From Nocardia asteroides (lineage in GTDB: Bacteria; Actinomycetota; Actinomycetes; Mycobacteriales; Mycobacteriaceae), in assembly GCF_021183625.1 (NCBI RefSeq), contig NZ_CP089214.1:1860001-1924000 (forward strand): a DNA stretch of 64,000 bases, written 5' to 3'. The position numbers and the translations under genes were made by a program. Below the pieces are notes generated by a model, which did no database searches, had not been told where the DNA came from, and was given only the letters and a program-made list of their open reading frames with translations. How positions within the stretch are numbered: position 1 is the stretch's first letter; every line of letters begins with the position of its first letter. Shown one piece after another: positions 1-9,771 of the stretch.

Positions 1-313
1 CCATCAGGGTGCGCTCCGGCAGCGCCTGCGCCCGCCCCCCGGCCCAGACCAGCGGCCGCAGCCCGGACGGCGTGACGAGCTGCTCCGCCAGCCCGAGCTC
101 GGCCAGCAGCGCGGGCACCTCCGGCCGCCGCCCGACGAACGCCTCTGCCCCGAGATCGACCGGCCCACCGGCCAGCTCGCCGGTGTACAGCACGCCGCCG
201 ACGCGCGGGCTCGCCTCGAGCACGGTGATCCGCGCCGCGTCGCCGAGCAACTGGCGCAGCCGGAAAGCCGCCACCAGTCCGCTGATCCCGCCACCGGCCA
301 CCGCGATTCTCAT
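1..313 (-). CDS. hemG: Protoporphyrinogen oxidase (N-terminal part, runs off the window)
   Basis: The flavoprotein oxidises a porphyrinogen in haem synthesis; actinobacteria use a HemY/HemG-type oxidase, often acting on coproporphyrinogen III. The ATG start is at 313 and about 104 N-terminal residues are visible, the rest lying before base 1. The N-terminus shows the FAD-binding dinucleotide fold (MRIAVAGGGISGLVAAFRL), then a strand ending in an acidic residue (VLEA) and the GGVLYTGELAGGPVDLGAEAF region typical of this family. It lies 14 nt after the hemE stop on the same strand, so the two form a haem operon, as in mycobacteria. Alternative: another FAD amine oxidase, but the hemE neighbour makes this unlikely. 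Confidence 0.88.
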   Translation of the reverse strand, partial: MRIAVAGGGISGLVAAFRLRQLLGDAARITVLEASPRVGGVLYTGELAGGPVDLGAEAFVGRRPEVPALLAELGLAEQLVTPSGLRPLVWAGGRAQALPERTLM

Positions 314-327
314 GACATCGACGGTAC

Positions 328-1383
328 TCAGAGTTCGTGCACCAGCTGCACCAGCGCGGTGAGCACGCCCGGGTCGGTGTCCGGGAGCACGCCGTGGCCG
401 AGGTTGAAGATGTGGCCGGTGGCGCCGAGCGCCTTGGCGGCGTCGGCCTCGTCCAGGATCCGCCTGGTCTGCGTAGCGGCGGCGTCGTACCCGGCGAAGA
501 GCACGGCGGGGTCAAGGTTGCCCTGCAGCGCCTTGCCCGGCCCGACCCGGCGCGCCGCCTCGTCCAGCGGCACCCGCCAGTCCACCCCGACCACGTCGGC
601 GCCCGCCTCGCCCATGGCGCCGAGCAGCTCGCCGGTGCCGACACCGAAGTGGATGCGCGGCAGCCCGCTGTCGGCCAGCTCGGCGAAGACCCGCTCGGAG
701 TGCGGCAGCACGTAGTGCCGGTAGTCGGCGGCGGAGAGCGCGCCCGCCCAGGAGTCGAAGAGCTGCAGCGCGTCCACCCCGGCCTCGATCTGCGCGCGCA
801 GGAAGGCGATGGTGACGTCGGTGAGCAGGCCGAGCAGCGCGTGCCAGGTCTCCGGGTCGGCGTACATCATGGCCTTGGTGCGCTCGTGATTCTTCGACGG
901 CCCGCCCTCGACCAGGTAGGAGGCGAGCGTGAAGGGCGCGCCGGCGAAGCCGATCAGCGGGGTGTCGCCGAGCGCGGCGGTGAGCAGCCGGATGCCCTCG
1001 CTCACCGCGCCCACCTCCTCCGGCCGCAGCCGGGGCAGCGCCCGCACGTCGGCGACGGTGCGCACCGGCTGCGCGACGACCGGCCCGACGCCGGGCACGA
1101 TGTCCAGGTCGATCCCGGCCGCTTTGAGCGGAACGACGATGTCGGAGAAGAGGATCGCGGCGTCGACGCCGTGCCTGCGCACCGGCTGCATGGTGATCTC
1201 GCAGACCAGTTCCGGGTCGAAGCAGGACTGGAGCATGCCGACTCCCTTGCGCAGCTCCCGGTACTCCGGCAGCGAGCGGCCGGCCTGGCGCATGAACCAG
1301 ACGGGTCGGCGGCTCGGCTCGGCGCCGGTCGCGGCGGCCAGGAAGGGGGCATCGGACAACCGGCGGCGGGTATGCGTACTCAT
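328..1383 (-). CDS. hemE: Uroporphyrinogen decarboxylase
   Basis: Cytoplasmic enzyme that removes four carboxyl groups from uroporphyrinogen III to give coproporphyrinogen III. The 351-residue product has the usual family length. Residues 30-42 carry the signature [13 protein letters not shown] with the substrate-binding arginines. The second signature ([16 protein letters not shown]) follows near the middle, and [13 protein letters not shown] and GNLDPAVLF lie in the C-terminal half. I chose ATG 1383 because it aligns with the mycobacterial N-terminus. An ATG at 1392 would add three residues, and neither start has a clear Shine-Dalgarno, so a leaderless transcript is possible. It is divergent from the DUF3000 gene. 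Confidence 0.97.
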   Translation of the reverse strand: MSTHTRRRLSDAPFLAAATGAEPSRRPVWFMRQAGRSLPEYRELRKGVGMLQSCFDPELVCEITMQPVRRHGVDAAILFSDIVVPLKAAGIDLDIVPGVGPVVAQPVRTVADVRALPRLRPEEVGAVSEGIRLLTAALGDTPLIGFAGAPFTLASYLVEGGPSKNHERTKAMMYADPETWHALLGLLTDVTIAFLRAQIEAGVDALQLFDSWAGALSAADYRHYVLPHSERVFAELADSGLPRIHFGVGTGELLGAMGEAGADVVGVDWRVPLDEAARRVGPGKALQGNLDPAVLFAGYDAAATQTRRILDEADAAKALGATGHIFNLGHGVLPDTDPGVLTALVQLVHEL

Positions 1384-1447
1384 CACCGCCATCGTAGGCG
1401 GCGCGCCTCCGCCCGCGGTGAAACGTCACCGTCTACCGTCGGTCGGT

Positions 1448-2086
1448 GTGACACCGCTCGACTTCCGCGAGGGCGCCGCACCGGCCGAAGGGCCACCCGG
1501 CGAACCCGCTTCCTTTCGCGCCGCGGTCGAAGCGATGGGGTCCGCAACCGTGCATCCTCGGATCGAACTGGCGCCCATCCGCCCGCCGCAGCGGCTGGCG
1601 CCGTACTCCTACGCGCTCGGCGCCGAGGTGACGCACGCCGACGCCGCCGCCGTCCCGACCGACTCCGAGGGCGACGCCTTCGGCAGGCTGATCCTGCTGC
1701 ACGACCCGGAGGGCGACGAGACCTGGCACGGCACGTTCCGGCTCGTCGCCTACATCCAGGCCGACATCGACGCCTCGCTCGCCACCGACCCGCTGCTCCC
1801 CGAGGTGGCCTGGAGCTGGCTGGTGGACGCGCTGGAATCCCGGCCGGATCCGTTCACCGCGCTCGGCGGAACCGTGACCAGTACCAGTTCGGTGCGGTAC
1901 GGCGACATCGCGGGGCCGCCGCGGGCGCACCAGCTGGAGCTGCGCGCCTCCTGGACCGCGGTCACCGCCGAGATACGCGGCCACGTGGAGGCGTTCTGCG
2001 AGGTACTGGCCTACTCCGCGGGGCTGCCACCGGCCGGGATCACGAGTTTGCCACCGCAGCAGCACATCGATCACGAACCGAGCTGA
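1448..2086 (+). CDS. DUF3000 family protein
   Basis: Conserved actinobacterial protein of unknown function, 212 residues. The GTG start at 1448 is inferred from the end of the divergent hemE leader and from family length. The sequence shows no membrane segment or signal peptide; it has an acidic, Trp-containing core (GDETWHGTFRLVAYIQADID, EVAWSWLVDALE) typical of this family. It ends 22 nt before the RNase D-like gene and is probably cotranscribed with it. The same trio (hemE divergent, DUF3000, RNase D) is, from memory, Rv2678c/Rv2680/Rv2681 in M. tuberculosis. No function is assigned. Confidence 0.85.
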   Translation: MTPLDFREGAAPAEGPPGEPASFRAAVEAMGSATVHPRIELAPIRPPQRLAPYSYALGAEVTHADAAAVPTDSEGDAFGRLILLHDPEGDETWHGTFRLVAYIQADIDASLATDPLLPEVAWSWLVDALESRPDPFTALGGTVTSTSSVRYGDIAGPPRAHQLELRASWTAVTAEIRGHVEAFCEVLAYSAGLPPAGITSLPPQQHIDHEPS

Positions 2087-2108
2087 CCGCCACGTATTGT
2101 TCTGGGCT

Positions 2109-3350
2109 ATGCCGGTAGCCGACGACAGCCCCGCGGAGCCTCTGCTCGCCCCCGCCGACGGACTGCCGCCCGTGCTCGGTACCGCCGCCGAGGTCGCGGC
2201 GGCGGCCGCCCGCCTCGCCGCGGGCACCGGCCCGCTGGCCGTCGACGCCGAGCGGGCCTCCGGTTTCCGGTACTCCGCGCGGGCCTACCTGATCCAGTTG
2301 CGCCGGGCCGGGGCAGGCACCGTGCTGATCGACCCGATCCCCGTGACGGACGCGCTCGGCCCGCTCGCCGACGCGATCAACGGCCTGGAGTGGGTGCTGC
2401 ACTCGGCCGACCAGGACCTGCCCGGCCTCGCCGACCTCGGGCTGCACCCGGACCGGCTCTTCGACACCGAATTGGGCGGGCGGCTCGCCGGTTTCGAGCG
2501 GGTCGGGCTCGCGGCCATGGTGGAGAACCTGCTCGGGCGCGGGCTGCGCAAGGGGCACGGTGCGGCGGACTGGTCCACCCGGCCGCTGCCGGAGGAGTGG
2601 CTGAACTACGCGGCGCTCGACGTCGAGCTGCTGCTGGAGCTGCGGGACGCGGTCGCGGCGGACCTGGAGGCGCAGGGCAAGGCGGAGTGGGCGGCGCAGG
2701 AGTTCGAGCACGTGCGGCTCAGCAAGCCGGCGCCGCTGCGGCCGGATCGGTGGCGGCGCACCTCCGGGATCCACACGCTGCGGCGGGCCAGGCAGTTGGC
2801 GATCGTCCGTGAGCTGTGGGTGACCAGGGACGAGCTGGCGCGGGGGCGGGATGTGGCGCCGTCGCGGATCCTGCCGGATTCGGCGATCGTGGCGGCGGCC
2901 GGGGCCGATCCCAAGACGATCGCGCAGCTGCGCACATTGCCGGTGTTCGGGGGGCCGCGGCAGCGGCGGTACTCGCGGGAGTGGTTGGGCGCCGTGGATC
3001 GGGCTCGGGCGCTCGCCGACGGGGAGTTGCCGCCGACGGCGCAGCCGTATGACGGGCCGCCGCCGGTCAATCGGTGGGAGCGGCGGGATCCCGTCGCCGC
3101 CGCTCGGCTGACCCGGGCTCGGGGGGCGATGGCGGAGTTGTCCGAGGAGCACTCGATTCCGGTGGAGAACCTGTTGTCGCCGGAGTTGGTGCGGAGGTTG
3201 TGCTGGGACGGGATCTCGTCCTACGAGGAGTCCCCTTCGCTGCACGACGCGGTCGACGCGTTCCTCGCCGCCGGCGCGGCTCGGGCCTGGCAGCGCGAAC
3301 TGGCCGTCCCCCGCCTGGTGGCCGCGCTCCCCGTGCCCGCCGCGGACTGA
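2109..3350 (+). CDS. RNase D-like 3'-5' exonuclease with HRDC domain
   Basis: Predicted DEDD-superfamily 3'-5' exoribonuclease acting in RNA trimming. The 413-residue product begins at ATG 2109; an in-frame TTG at 2097 would add four residues. The exonuclease domain covers about residues 30-210. Exo motif I is AVDAERASGFRY, with Asp and Glu metal ligands; exo II is in WVLHSADQDLPGL and exo III in LNYAALDVELL. A DUF/HRDC-type helical region follows (about residues 215-300, RARQLAIVRELWVTRDELAR), then a second helical C-terminal domain. It is convergent with dxs and the two are separated by a long inverted repeat. Confidence 0.9.
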   Translation: MPVADDSPAEPLLAPADGLPPVLGTAAEVAAAAARLAAGTGPLAVDAERASGFRYSARAYLIQLRRAGAGTVLIDPIPVTDALGPLADAINGLEWVLHSADQDLPGLADLGLHPDRLFDTELGGRLAGFERVGLAAMVENLLGRGLRKGHGAADWSTRPLPEEWLNYAALDVELLLELRDAVAADLEAQGKAEWAAQEFEHVRLSKPAPLRPDRWRRTSGIHTLRRARQLAIVRELWVTRDELARGRDVAPSRILPDSAIVAAAGADPKTIAQLRTLPVFGGPRQRRYSREWLGAVDRARALADGELPPTAQPYDGPPPVNRWERRDPVAAARLTRARGAMAELSEEHSIPVENLLSPELVRRLCWDGISSYEESPSLHDAVDAFLAAGAARAWQRELAVPRLVAALPVPAAD

Positions 3351-3358
3351 CCACCCAC

Positions 3359-3473
3359 ATCGCATCGCCGCAAGCGGCGGCTCGACTTGTTCTTGCGCGG
3401 GTGCGCAGCAGCCTGGCGGGTCCCCTGCGCAGGGTGCGCACACTTGTCGAGCCGCCGCTGGCGGCGATGCGAT
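3359..3473. repeat. Long inverted repeat (115 bp) between two convergent genes
   Basis: The left arm (3359-3390) and right arm (3442-3473) are reverse complements at 29 of 32 positions. Each arm also contains its own small hairpin (CGCCGC/GCGGCG). The 51-nt spacer carries a further nested inverted pair (GTGCGCA near 3401 and TGCGCAC near 3435). It fills nearly the whole gap between the RNase D stop (3350) and the dxs stop (3489), so it can act as a bidirectional terminator. Its size and near-perfect long arms are unlike an ordinary hairpin terminator and also resemble a dispersed palindromic (REP/MITE-like) element. I saw no second copy in this window. Confidence 0.85.
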
Positions 3474-3488
3474 ATACGTGCGGAGCGG

Positions 3489-5387
3489 TCAGGTGGCGGA
3501 GAGCCAGCCGGCGATGCGGCGGGCGATGTCGGGGGCGGTGAGGCCGAGCTCGGCGTGCAGCTCGCCGCGGGAGGCGTGGTCCAGGAACTGCTGGGGGACG
3601 CCGATGTCGCGGGTGGGAACGTCGAGGGCGGCGGTGCGGAGGCGGGCGGAGACGGTGGAGCCGATGCCACCGTGCAGACCACCGTCCTCCAGCGTGACCA
3701 CGAGCCGATAGTTCTCGGCCAGCTTCACGACGGTGTCGGAGACCGGAAGCACCCAGCGCGGGTCGACGACGGTGACCGACAGCCCGTCGGCGTGCAAGAT
3801 CTCGGCCGCCGCCAGCGCGGTACCGGCGAAGGCGCCGACGGCGAGCAGCAGCACGTCACCGCGCGCGGTGCGGGCGGACCCGGCCTCCGGATCGGCGAGC
3901 CGGAGCACATCCAGCCCCTCCAACCGCTCGACGGCCGGGATGTCGTCACCCACGCTCCCCTTGGGAAAGCGCAGCGCGGTCGGCCCGTCGGCGACGGCGA
4001 GCGCCTCGGCCAGCTCCTCGCGCAGCGTCGCCGCGTCCCGCGGCGCCGCCACCCGGATGCCGGGGATGATCCCGAGCACGGAGAGATCCCACATGCCGTT
4101 GTGGCTGGCGCCGTCGCTGCCGGTGATCCCGGCCCGGTCCAGCACCAGGGTGACCGGCTGCTTGAGCAGCGCGACATCCATCAGCAGCTGATCGAAGGCC
4201 CGGTTCAGGAAGGTCGAGTAAATCGCCACCACCGGGTGCATGCCGCCGAGCGCGAGCCCGGCCGCCGAGGCCATGGCGTGCTGCTCGGCGATGCCGACGT
4301 CGAACATGCGGTCCGGGAAACGCTCACCGAAGGCGGCCAGCCCGGTCGGCCCCGGCATGGCCGCGGTGATCGCGACCACATCGCTGCGCCGCTCGGCGTG
4401 CGCGATCAACTCCGCGGAGAAGACCGAGGTCCACCCCTGCGCCTTGGGACCGCCGAGTGCCACGCCGGTGAGCGGGTCGATCGGGTCGCAGGCGTGCATC
4501 TGGTCGGCCAGGTGGTTCTCGGCGGGGGCGTAGCCGCGGCCCTTCTGGGTGACCGCGTGCACCACCACCGGGCCGCCGAAATCCTTGGCCCGGCGCAGCG
4601 CCGCCTCCATCGCCACCACGTCGTGCCCGTCCACCGGGCCGACGTACTTGAGGCCGATGTCGCCGAAGAGCTCCTGCGGGCTGACCGCGTCCTTGATGCC
4701 CGCCTTCACCGCGTGCACCATCGAGTAGGCCGAATCGCCCACCCGCGGAATGCTCTTGATCAGCCGCTTGCCCGCGTCCAGCGCGTGCTCGTAGGCGGGC
4801 TGGGTGCGCAGCGCGGTGAGCCGCTCGGCCAGGCCGCCGATGGTCGGCGCGTAGGAGCGGCCGTTGTCGTTCACCACGATCACCACCGGCCGGTCCTGCG
4901 CGCCCGCGATGTTGTTCAGCGCCTCCCAGCACATGCCGCCGGTGAGCGCGCCGTCGCCGACGACGGCGACCACGTGCCGCTCGCGCCCGCTCAGCGCGAA
5001 CGCCTTGGCCAGGCCGTCGGCGTAGGAGAGCGCAGCGGAGGCGTGCGAGGACTCCACCCAGTCGTGCGGGCTCTCGGCCCGGCTGGGGTACCCGGAGAGC
5101 CCGCCCTGCTTGCGCAGCGAATCGAAGCCGTCCTTGCGCCCGGTCAGGATCTTGTGCACGTACGCCTGGTGCCCGGTGTCGAAGATCAGCGGGTCGGCGG
5201 GCGATTCGAAGACCCGGTGCAGCGCGATGGTCAGCTCGACGACGCCAAGGTTCGGGCCGAGGTGGCCTCCGCTCGCCGCCACCTTCTCGACCAGGAACTC
5301 GCGGATCTCGGCCGCGAGCTCGCGCAGCTGCGGCGCCGTGAGGCCGCTCAGGTCTTCGGGCGACTCGACCCGGGAAAGCACTCCCAC
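3489..5387 (-). CDS. dxs: 1-deoxy-D-xylulose-5-phosphate synthase
   Basis: Thiamine-diphosphate enzyme that condenses pyruvate and glyceraldehyde 3-phosphate, the entry step of the MEP isoprenoid pathway. The 632-residue product is full length. The ThDP-binding motif GDGALTGG lies near residue 150. The transketolase domain contains [10 protein letters not shown] with the catalytic Glu near 365, followed by [20 protein letters not shown]. Start choice: GTG 5387 has GGAGGGAG nine bases upstream, while an upstream TTG at 5411 would place that ribosome site inside the coding region. It is divergent from the SIMPL gene. Confidence 0.97.
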   Translation of the reverse strand: MGVLSRVESPEDLSGLTAPQLRELAAEIREFLVEKVAASGGHLGPNLGVVELTIALHRVFESPADPLIFDTGHQAYVHKILTGRKDGFDSLRKQGGLSGYPSRAESPHDWVESSHASAALSYADGLAKAFALSGRERHVVAVVGDGALTGGMCWEALNNIAGAQDRPVVIVVNDNGRSYAPTIGGLAERLTALRTQPAYEHALDAGKRLIKSIPRVGDSAYSMVHAVKAGIKDAVSPQELFGDIGLKYVGPVDGHDVVAMEAALRRAKDFGGPVVVHAVTQKGRGYAPAENHLADQMHACDPIDPLTGVALGGPKAQGWTSVFSAELIAHAERRSDVVAITAAMPGPTGLAAFGERFPDRMFDVGIAEQHAMASAAGLALGGMHPVVAIYSTFLNRAFDQLLMDVALLKQPVTLVLDRAGITGSDGASHNGMWDLSVLGIIPGIRVAAPRDAATLREELAEALAVADGPTALRFPKGSVGDDIPAVERLEGLDVLRLADPEAGSARTARGDVLLLAVGAFAGTALAAAEILHADGLSVTVVDPRWVLPVSDTVVKLAENYRLVVTLEDGGLHGGIGSTVSARLRTAALDVPTRDIGVPQQFLDHASRGELHAELGLTAPDIARRIAGWLSAT

Positions 5388-5588
5388 CTGACTTCGCTCC
5401 CTCCGGGACAACCCCGTGTGATTCGGACCAGTTTACGGACGCCGCCGTACGGGGCGAACCGGCGACCGCGGGGCGCGAACAGGGCTGGGCGCCGCGCGGT
5501 GCGTTTCGGTTCACGGTACCCGCTCACCGGTACCCGCCGCCGTGCCGTGAGAATCACACCGACGGCGACCACGGCGAGGGGAGCGACA

Positions 5589-6287
5589 GTGAGCGGGAAG
5601 AAGCACGGCGGCGCGGGGACGATCACGGTGACCGGGCACGGCACCGCGCGCGGTGTGCCCGACGTCATGCGGGTGGACATCGCGGTGGAGACGCGCGCCG
5701 ACACCGTCGCGGTGGCCTACGGCCGGGCGGGCGAGCGGATCGCGGCGGTCACCGCCGCGCTGCGCGGGCACGGCGTGCGCCCCGCCGACATCGGCACCAG
5801 CAGGCTCTCGGTGCGCACCGAGACCACCTGGCAGCAGGAGCACGGCTCGCAGATCGTCGGCTACCTGGCCGACGCGGCGCTGGCGGTGTCGCTGCGCGAG
5901 CTCGGCGACGACGCCGACCCCGGCCCGGCGGCGATCATCGCGGCCGCGGTGGAGGCCGGCGGCGACGACGTCCGGCTGGGCGGGCTCACCTTCGGGCTCG
6001 CCGACCCGGAGGCGGTGCTGGTCACCGCGCGCGACGCGGCCTGGGAGAACGCGCTGGCCAAGGCGCGGCGGTACGCCGAGAGGGCCGGGCGCGCACTGGG
6101 TCCCGTGCGCGACATCGTCGAGGGCTCCGGGGCGGGTGCGCCGGTGCCCCAGCTGAAGATGGTCTCGGCGACGCTGGGCGGAGCCGAGTCCGGCTCGATG
6201 CCGGTGGAGCTCGGTGAGCAGGAGATGGCCGCGCACCTCCAGGTGACCTGGGAGCTCGCGGCGCCCGGGCCGGACCGCGCCGAGTAG
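5589..6287 (+). CDS. SIMPL domain (DUF541) protein
   Basis: Member of the SIMPL/DUF541 family (OMP26/BP26-like), whose function is not settled. The 232-residue product starts at GTG 5589 behind GAGGGGAG. It begins ITVTGHGTARGVPDVMRVDI, the typical first strand, and has two repeated alpha/beta halves; GYLADAALAVSLREL and LTFGLADPEAVLVTARDAAWENALAKARRYAERAG are the characteristic core. No signal peptide is visible, so it may be cytoplasmic, unlike the periplasmic homologues. It ends 19 nt before the stop of the convergent methyltransferase gene. The open frame extends far upstream antisense to dxs, but that part is not coding. Confidence 0.8.
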   Translation: MSGKKHGGAGTITVTGHGTARGVPDVMRVDIAVETRADTVAVAYGRAGERIAAVTAALRGHGVRPADIGTSRLSVRTETTWQQEHGSQIVGYLADAALAVSLRELGDDADPGPAAIIAAAVEAGGDDVRLGGLTFGLADPEAVLVTARDAAWENALAKARRYAERAGRALGPVRDIVEGSGAGAPVPQLKMVSATLGGAESGSMPVELGEQEMAAHLQVTWELAAPGPDRAE

Positions 6288-6306
6288 GGCCGCCCCTTGG
6301 CCGCGT

Positions 6307-7581
6307 TCAGCGCTCCAGCAGGGCGAGGCACTCGACGTGGTGCGTGCCGGGGAAGGAGTCGACGACGCGCAGCTCGGTGAGCTCGTACCCGCCCTCCCGG
6401 TAGAGCCCGAGATCGCGGGCGAAGGCGGCGGGGTCGCAGCCGATGTGCACGATCCGGGCGGGGCCTGCGGCGGTGAGCGGCGCGATCACGTCGCGGCCCG
6501 CGCCCGCTCGCGGCGGGTCGAGCACGACGGCGTCGGGCAGCGGCGGGCGGGCCGCGAACCACTGCTCGACCCGCAGCACCTCCAGGTCGACCCAGGGCAG
6601 GTCGGCCAGCGCGGCCTGCCCCGCGCTGACGGCGCCGGAGGCGGACTCCACCGCGTGCACCGCGCCGCCCGGCCCGACCTGCTCGGCCAGCCCGGCCGCG
6701 AAGACCCCCGCGCCGCTGTAGAGATCCCACGCCCGCTGCCCCGGCTCCAGCCCGGACCACTCGGCGATCCGGTCGGAGTAGAAGTCGGGCGCGGCGCGGT
6801 GCGCCTGCCAGAAGGCGGTGGCGGGCAGCTCCCAGCGCCGCTTCCCCACCCGCTGCACGGCGGTGCCGTCGCCGTGCAGCAACCGGGTGGCGCGCGGGGC
6901 GTGCGCGGCGGTGCGCCGGGCAGCGGCATTGCGCCTGGACTGCTCGACCCGGCGCCTGCGCGCGGCCGCGGGCGCGGGCCGGTCGGGTGGCGCGATCTCC
7001 ACCACGTGCCTGGTCCCGGCGGAGTCGACGGCGACGACCAGGTCGGCGCCCGGGGTGAAGCGCTCCTGCTCCAGCCACTCGACCGCGCCCGCGACCGGCT
7101 GCGGGCAGCGCAGGTCGGGGACGATGCCCGAGCTCCGGTAGCCGTGCACCCCGGCGCGGCCGTCGGCGTCGACCACCAGCCGGACCCTGGTCCGCCAGCC
7201 GCCGGTCTCGTCCGGCGGGCCGAGCGGCTCCACGGTGATGTCGCGCTCGATCAGCGCGATCCGGCGCAACTGCTCGGCGACCACGCTCGCCTTGAGCTGC
7301 CGCTGCAGCGCGGGGGTGGCGTGGGTGAAGTCGCAGCAGCCCGCGCCGCCGGGCCCGGAGACCGGGCAGGTGGCGGGCACCCGGCCCGCGGCCGCCTCGA
7401 CGATCTCGATCGCGTCGGCCCTGGCGAACGAGCCGCCCCGATCCTCGGTCACCCTGGCGCGCACCAGCTCTCCGGGCAGCCCGTGCCGGACGAAGACCAC
7501 CCGGCCCTCGTGCCTGCCGACGCAGAAGCCGCCGTGCCCGGGCGGCCCGAGCCGCACCTCGAATTCGTCGCCGACGCTCAC
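6307..7581 (-). CDS. TRAM-domain class I SAM-dependent RNA m5U methyltransferase (TrmA/RlmD family)
   Basis: Predicted to methylate C5 of a uridine in rRNA or tRNA. The 424-residue product starts at GTG 7581, which overlaps the stop of the upstream permease gene by 4 nt (GTGA), so the two are translationally coupled. An N-terminal TRAM domain (about 1-60, VGDEFEVRLGPPGHGGFCVGRHEGR) precedes a Cys-rich segment (CPVSGPGGAGCC) consistent with a family Fe-S cluster. The SAM site is in the Rossmann domain (WDLYSGAGVFAAGL). The C-terminal HIGCDPAAFARDL carries the catalytic Cys. From memory the equivalent in M. tuberculosis is Rv2689c. The exact target nucleotide cannot be told from sequence. Confidence 0.92.
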   Translation of the reverse strand: MSVGDEFEVRLGPPGHGGFCVGRHEGRVVFVRHGLPGELVRARVTEDRGGSFARADAIEIVEAAAGRVPATCPVSGPGGAGCCDFTHATPALQRQLKASVVAEQLRRIALIERDITVEPLGPPDETGGWRTRVRLVVDADGRAGVHGYRSSGIVPDLRCPQPVAGAVEWLEQERFTPGADLVVAVDSAGTRHVVEIAPPDRPAPAAARRRRVEQSRRNAAARRTAAHAPRATRLLHGDGTAVQRVGKRRWELPATAFWQAHRAAPDFYSDRIAEWSGLEPGQRAWDLYSGAGVFAAGLAEQVGPGGAVHAVESASGAVSAGQAALADLPWVDLEVLRVEQWFAARPPLPDAVVLDPPRAGAGRDVIAPLTAAGPARIVHIGCDPAAFARDLGLYREGGYELTELRVVDSFPGTHHVECLALLER

Positions 7582-9578
7582 GAGCGGTCCTCGTATCCGC
7601 GGCGCACCGCACCCGGCGCGTTCACCACACCCTGCTTTCTCGCCTTGGCCGAGGAGCTGAGCTGCCACGGCACGCTGGTCACCATGACGCCCGGCTCGAA
7701 GAGCAGCCTGCCCTTGAGCCGCAGCGCGGACTGGTTGTGCAGCACCTGCTCCCACCAGTGGCCGACCACGTACTCCGGGATGAACACCGTCACCACGTCG
7801 CGCGGGGCGTCCTTGCGCACTCGCTTCACATAGTCCAGCACCGGTTTGGTGATCTCCCGGTAGGGCGATTCGACCACCTTGAGCGGCACCGCCATATCGC
7901 TGCGCTCCCACTCGCGCACCAGCTTGCGGGTATCGGCGTCGTCCACGTTCACGGTCACCGCCTCCAGCGTATCGGGCCGCATGGCGCGGGCGAAGGCGAG
8001 TGCGCGGCGGGTGGGCAGGTGCAGCGTGGAGACCAGCACGATGGCGTGCGCGCGGCTGGGCAGCACGCCGTCCCACTCGGTCTCGGCCAGCTCGCGGGCG
8101 ACCGAGTCGTAGTGCTTCCTGATCAGCTTCATCACCACGAAGATCGCGACCATCAGGAAGATCGCGATGTAGGCGCCCGCGAAGAACTTGGTCATCAGCA
8201 CGATCACCAGCACGGTGCCGGTGGCGGTGAGGCCGATGGCGTTGATCACCCGGGAGCGCTTCATCCGCCTGCGGTGCTCGGCGTCGGTCTCGGTGCGCAG
8301 CAGCCGGGTCCAGTGCCGCAGCATGCCGGTCTGGCTGAGCACGAACGAGACGAAGACGCCGACGATGTAGAGCTGGATGAGCTTGGTCACCTCGGCCCCG
8401 AAGAGCACCACGAAGGCGATGGCGGCGCCGGAGAGGAAGAGGATGCCGTTGCTGAACGCCAGCCGGTCGCCGCGGGTGTGCAGCTGGCGGGGCAGGTAGC
8501 GGTCCTGGGCCAGGATCGAGCCGAGCACGGGGAAGCCGTTGAAGGCGGTGTTCGCGGCGAGCACCAGGATCAGCGCGGTCACGATGGTGATGAAGAAGAA
8601 GCCGATCGGGAAGCCGGCGAAGACCGCCTCGGCGAGCTGGGCGATCAGCGTCTTCTGGTGGTAGTCGGCGGGCGCGCCGATCAGGTGCGCCGGGTCGTGC
8701 GCGTAGACGACGCCGATCCGCTCGGCCAGCAGGATGATCCCCATGAGCAGCACGATCGCGATGCTGCCGAGCAGCAGCAGCGTGGTCGCGGCATTGCGCG
8801 ACTTGGGCTTGCGGAAGGCCGGGACGCCGTTGCTGATCGCCTCGACGCCGGTCAGCGCGGCGCAGCCGGAGGAGAAGGCGCGCGCGATCAGGAAGGCGAA
8901 GGCGAGGCCGTAGAGGTGCTCCTCCTCGGCGTCAAGCCCGAAGCCGGCCGATTCCGCGCGCAGGTCGTCGCCGAGCACGTACACCTGGAACAGCCCCCAG
9001 CCGAGCATGATGAACATGCCGGCGATGAAGGCGTAGGTCGGCACCGCGAAGGCGGTCCCCGACTCCCGGACCCCGCGCAGGTTCACGGCGGTGAGCAGCG
9101 CGATCGCGACCACCGCGAAGAGCACCTTGTGCGTGGCGACGAACGGGATCGCGGAGCCGATGTTGGAGGCCGCCGACGAGATCGAGACCGCGACGGTGAG
9201 CACGTAGTCGACCAGCAGCGCGCTGCCGACGGTGAGCCCGGCGTTCGGGCCGAGGTTGGTGGTGGCCACCTCGTAGTCGCCGCCGCCGGAGGGGTAGGCG
9301 TGCACGTTCTGCCGGTAGCTGGCGACCACGACGGCCATCACCGCGGCGACGGCGAGCCCGACCCACGGCGCGTACAGGTAGGCGGAGATCCCGGCGGCCG
9401 AGAGGACCAGGAAGATCTCCTCCGGCGCGTACGCGACCGACGACATCGCGTCGGAGGCGAAGACGGGCAGCGCGATCCGCTTCGGAAGCAGGGTGTTCCC
9501 GAGCGAATCACTCCGGAACGGCCTGCCGAGCAGCACGCGCTTGGCGGCCGTCGTCATCTTGGACACCGGAGCGAGCAT
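7578..9578 (-). CDS. APC-superfamily permease
   Basis: About 666 residues with roughly 12 membrane helices in the N-terminal 480 residues and a long soluble C-terminus. The N-terminus contains RPFRSDSLGNTLLPKRIALPVFASDAMSSVAYAPEEI, a hallmark of a large APC subgroup that includes KimA-like potassium importers and amino-acid permeases. It is divergent from two TrkA/Ktr regulatory-domain genes, which suggests potassium uptake, but substrate assignment is inference. The start is uncertain: ATG 9578, GTG 9566 and ATG 9557 are all in frame and none has a strong ribosome site. The order permease/trkA/trkA matches, from memory, Rv2690c-Rv2691-Rv2692. Confidence 0.88.
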   Translation of the reverse strand: MLAPVSKMTTAAKRVLLGRPFRSDSLGNTLLPKRIALPVFASDAMSSVAYAPEEIFLVLSAAGISAYLYAPWVGLAVAAVMAVVVASYRQNVHAYPSGGGDYEVATTNLGPNAGLTVGSALLVDYVLTVAVSISSAASNIGSAIPFVATHKVLFAVVAIALLTAVNLRGVRESGTAFAVPTYAFIAGMFIMLGWGLFQVYVLGDDLRAESAGFGLDAEEEHLYGLAFAFLIARAFSSGCAALTGVEAISNGVPAFRKPKSRNAATTLLLLGSIAIVLLMGIILLAERIGVVYAHDPAHLIGAPADYHQKTLIAQLAEAVFAGFPIGFFFITIVTALILVLAANTAFNGFPVLGSILAQDRYLPRQLHTRGDRLAFSNGILFLSGAAIAFVVLFGAEVTKLIQLYIVGVFVSFVLSQTGMLRHWTRLLRTETDAEHRRRMKRSRVINAIGLTATGTVLVIVLMTKFFAGAYIAIFLMVAIFVVMKLIRKHYDSVARELAETEWDGVLPSRAHAIVLVSTLHLPTRRALAFARAMRPDTLEAVTVNVDDADTRKLVREWERSDMAVPLKVVESPYREITKPVLDYVKRVRKDAPRDVVTVFIPEYVVGHWWEQVLHNQSALRLKGRLLFEPGVMVTSVPWQLSSSAKARKQGVVNAPGAVRRGYEDRS

Positions 9579-9771
9579 AGAGTGCCGTCCGGTCTCCCGC
9601 CCGCCCGACCGGGGCGTTTCCGAATGGAGGCGATCCCGCGGCGACGCCCGCCACGCCGGTGTTTGCCGGAGGGGCGCGCGGGGAAACGTGCCGGGAGGAC
9701 AGCACGGGCGGTACGGTTCGGATGCCGGATCGGCCGCGGACCGGGCGCCACGGTTCAGGAACGAGGTTGTG

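Noticed and set aside
337..2118. Long open frame on the plus strand opposite hemE
   Set aside because: High-GC antisense shadow; it has low-complexity Arg/Pro/Gly composition and hemE on the other strand is unambiguous.
3387..5588. Upstream extension of the SIMPL reading frame across dxs
   Set aside because: The frame is open only because it is antisense to dxs; the SIMPL gene has its own ribosome site at 5589.
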